A DNA stretch of 64,000 nucleotides from Nereocystis luetkeana (lineage: Eukaryota > Sar > Phaeophyceae > Laminariales > Laminariaceae). The notes under the pieces are model-generated. The model was not told the origin of the DNA. It saw only the letters and a list, made by a program, of their open reading frames with translations, and did not search any database. Both the position numbers and the translations under genes were made by a program. The stretch is taken from NCBI GenBank assembly GCA_031213475.1, contig JARUPZ010000029.1, positions 7,899,290 to 7,963,289 of the forward strand. The letters run 5' to 3'. Of this stretch, positions 63,353 to 64,000 are shown piece by piece (positions within the stretch are counted from its first letter, which is position 1; each line of letters starts with the position of its first letter).

Positions 63353-64000
63353 TAGTATCTCCTACATACTCCTTTGTGGCCTCTCTCAAGGGGCAGCGAC
63401 GAAGACAACAAGGTTAATTTAGGGGTTTCCCACAGTCTACAAGAGGCGTGTGAGCACCCAGCAGCAGTGGGGGCATGTAGAAGGATGCCACACCCTGTCG
63501 AGTGGGATTGCTTGCATTGTACCTACATACAGCAAGCAGTAGCTCGGACACCAATTAATTTGTATCACGCACCAACCAAGCAGTGTCGGTTCGTTGCTGC
63601 ATGTAACCGTCACCTTCGCTACAATGAAAATTTCTCCTCTCGAAATATTTTGCGTCCAGATACTCGTTGGTATATTCAACGAATGCACCGCTGCTGCTCA
63701 GCAAGCTGCAGCTAGCTATACAAATTATTATTTTTGTTAATAATAGCTGCTTGTTTGTGTATTATTTGCAGAATTCAAGCGCGCAATTCAACGGTATAGT
63801 ATTGACTATGATATGCGGCCATGTCAGTAGTATATAAAAAAAACGACTGCGATAACACAGAATTAGCCCAGATCCCAGGTGCGGGCCAGCACTCCTTTCT
63901 TTTTCGCTTCAAGCGTATCCGGGGAGTGAATGCATGCCCGTGTGTCCCTCAGACACAAAAATGACTCACTCCCGCCTTGGTTCACGGACGGGTGCGCATA

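Larger units (their letters stand above)
58073..64000. other. Gene-free, repeat-filled region downstream of the GH5 gene
   Basis: Besides the listed elements, 59600-60480, 61760-62230 and 63360-64000 show no family match, no good splice-bounded frame and no RNA gene. The frame at 63374-63715 has no recognisable domain. 63840-64000 could be the edge of a next gene, but nothing supports that. Confidence 0.5.

Overview
This is nuclear DNA of a eukaryote. It holds three intron-rich protein genes whose small exons (about 70-650 bp) lie in introns of up to several kilobases, and everything between the exons is packed with short mobile-element relics. The gene set (a eukaryotic AlgH/YqgE-domain protein, a class Ia ribonucleotide reductase small subunit, a secreted membrane-anchored GH5 exo-1,3-beta-glucanase), the long introns and the pyrimidine/T-rich acceptors suggest a large-genome photosynthetic stramenopile, for example a brown-alga relative. 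That assignment is inference; no rRNA or organelle marker is present.

Layout. 1-12183 (+): the 3' part of an AlgH/YqgE (DUF179/UPF0301) gene, five exons, 5' end outside the window. 12184-16410: convergent intergenic region without a recognisable gene. 16411-32687 (-): a ribonucleotide reductase R2 gene in nine exons, all metal ligands and the radical tyrosine kept, with an unusual ~300-residue N-terminal extension that begins like a signal peptide. 32688-33010: a 323-bp divergent promoter. 33011-57937 or 58072 (+): a GH5 exo-1,3-beta-glucanase in 15 exons, with signal peptide, both catalytic glutamates and a C-terminal transmembrane anchor. 58073-64000: repeats only. The splice joints were read by eye; nearly all join in frame and rebuild conserved family motifs across the junctions.

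Repeats. (F1) About 34 copies of a ~105-bp palindromic MITE starting TTACGGGGGACC; one F1 inside another shows a TA target-site duplication. (F2) About 13 copies of a ~90-bp hairpin MITE starting CCCTTT; one inside an F1 shows a TTAA target duplication, as for piggyBac-type elements. (S) A tRNA-derived SINE, ~340 bp, young and old copies, two of them inside F1 elements. (F3) A ~245-bp TIR element, three copies. (F4) An ~835-bp TIR element, two near-identical inverted copies. (F5) A dispersed repeat that ends in a poly(C) run. (F6-F8) Further families. Many micro- and minisatellites are also present.

The most interesting signal is a 9-mer, TACCAGGTA (reverse complement TACCTGGTA). I count at least 45 copies by hand, where about 0.5 is expected by chance. 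Compared with sister repeat copies, each sits as an exact 7-bp gain at a TA dinucleotide (TA becomes TA-CCWGG-TA). This is what excision footprints of an abundant TA-targeting cut-and-paste transposon would look like. A second theme is repeated tandem duplication of splice-junction segments: at least four exons in two genes have decayed copies of their exon/intron border in the adjoining intron.
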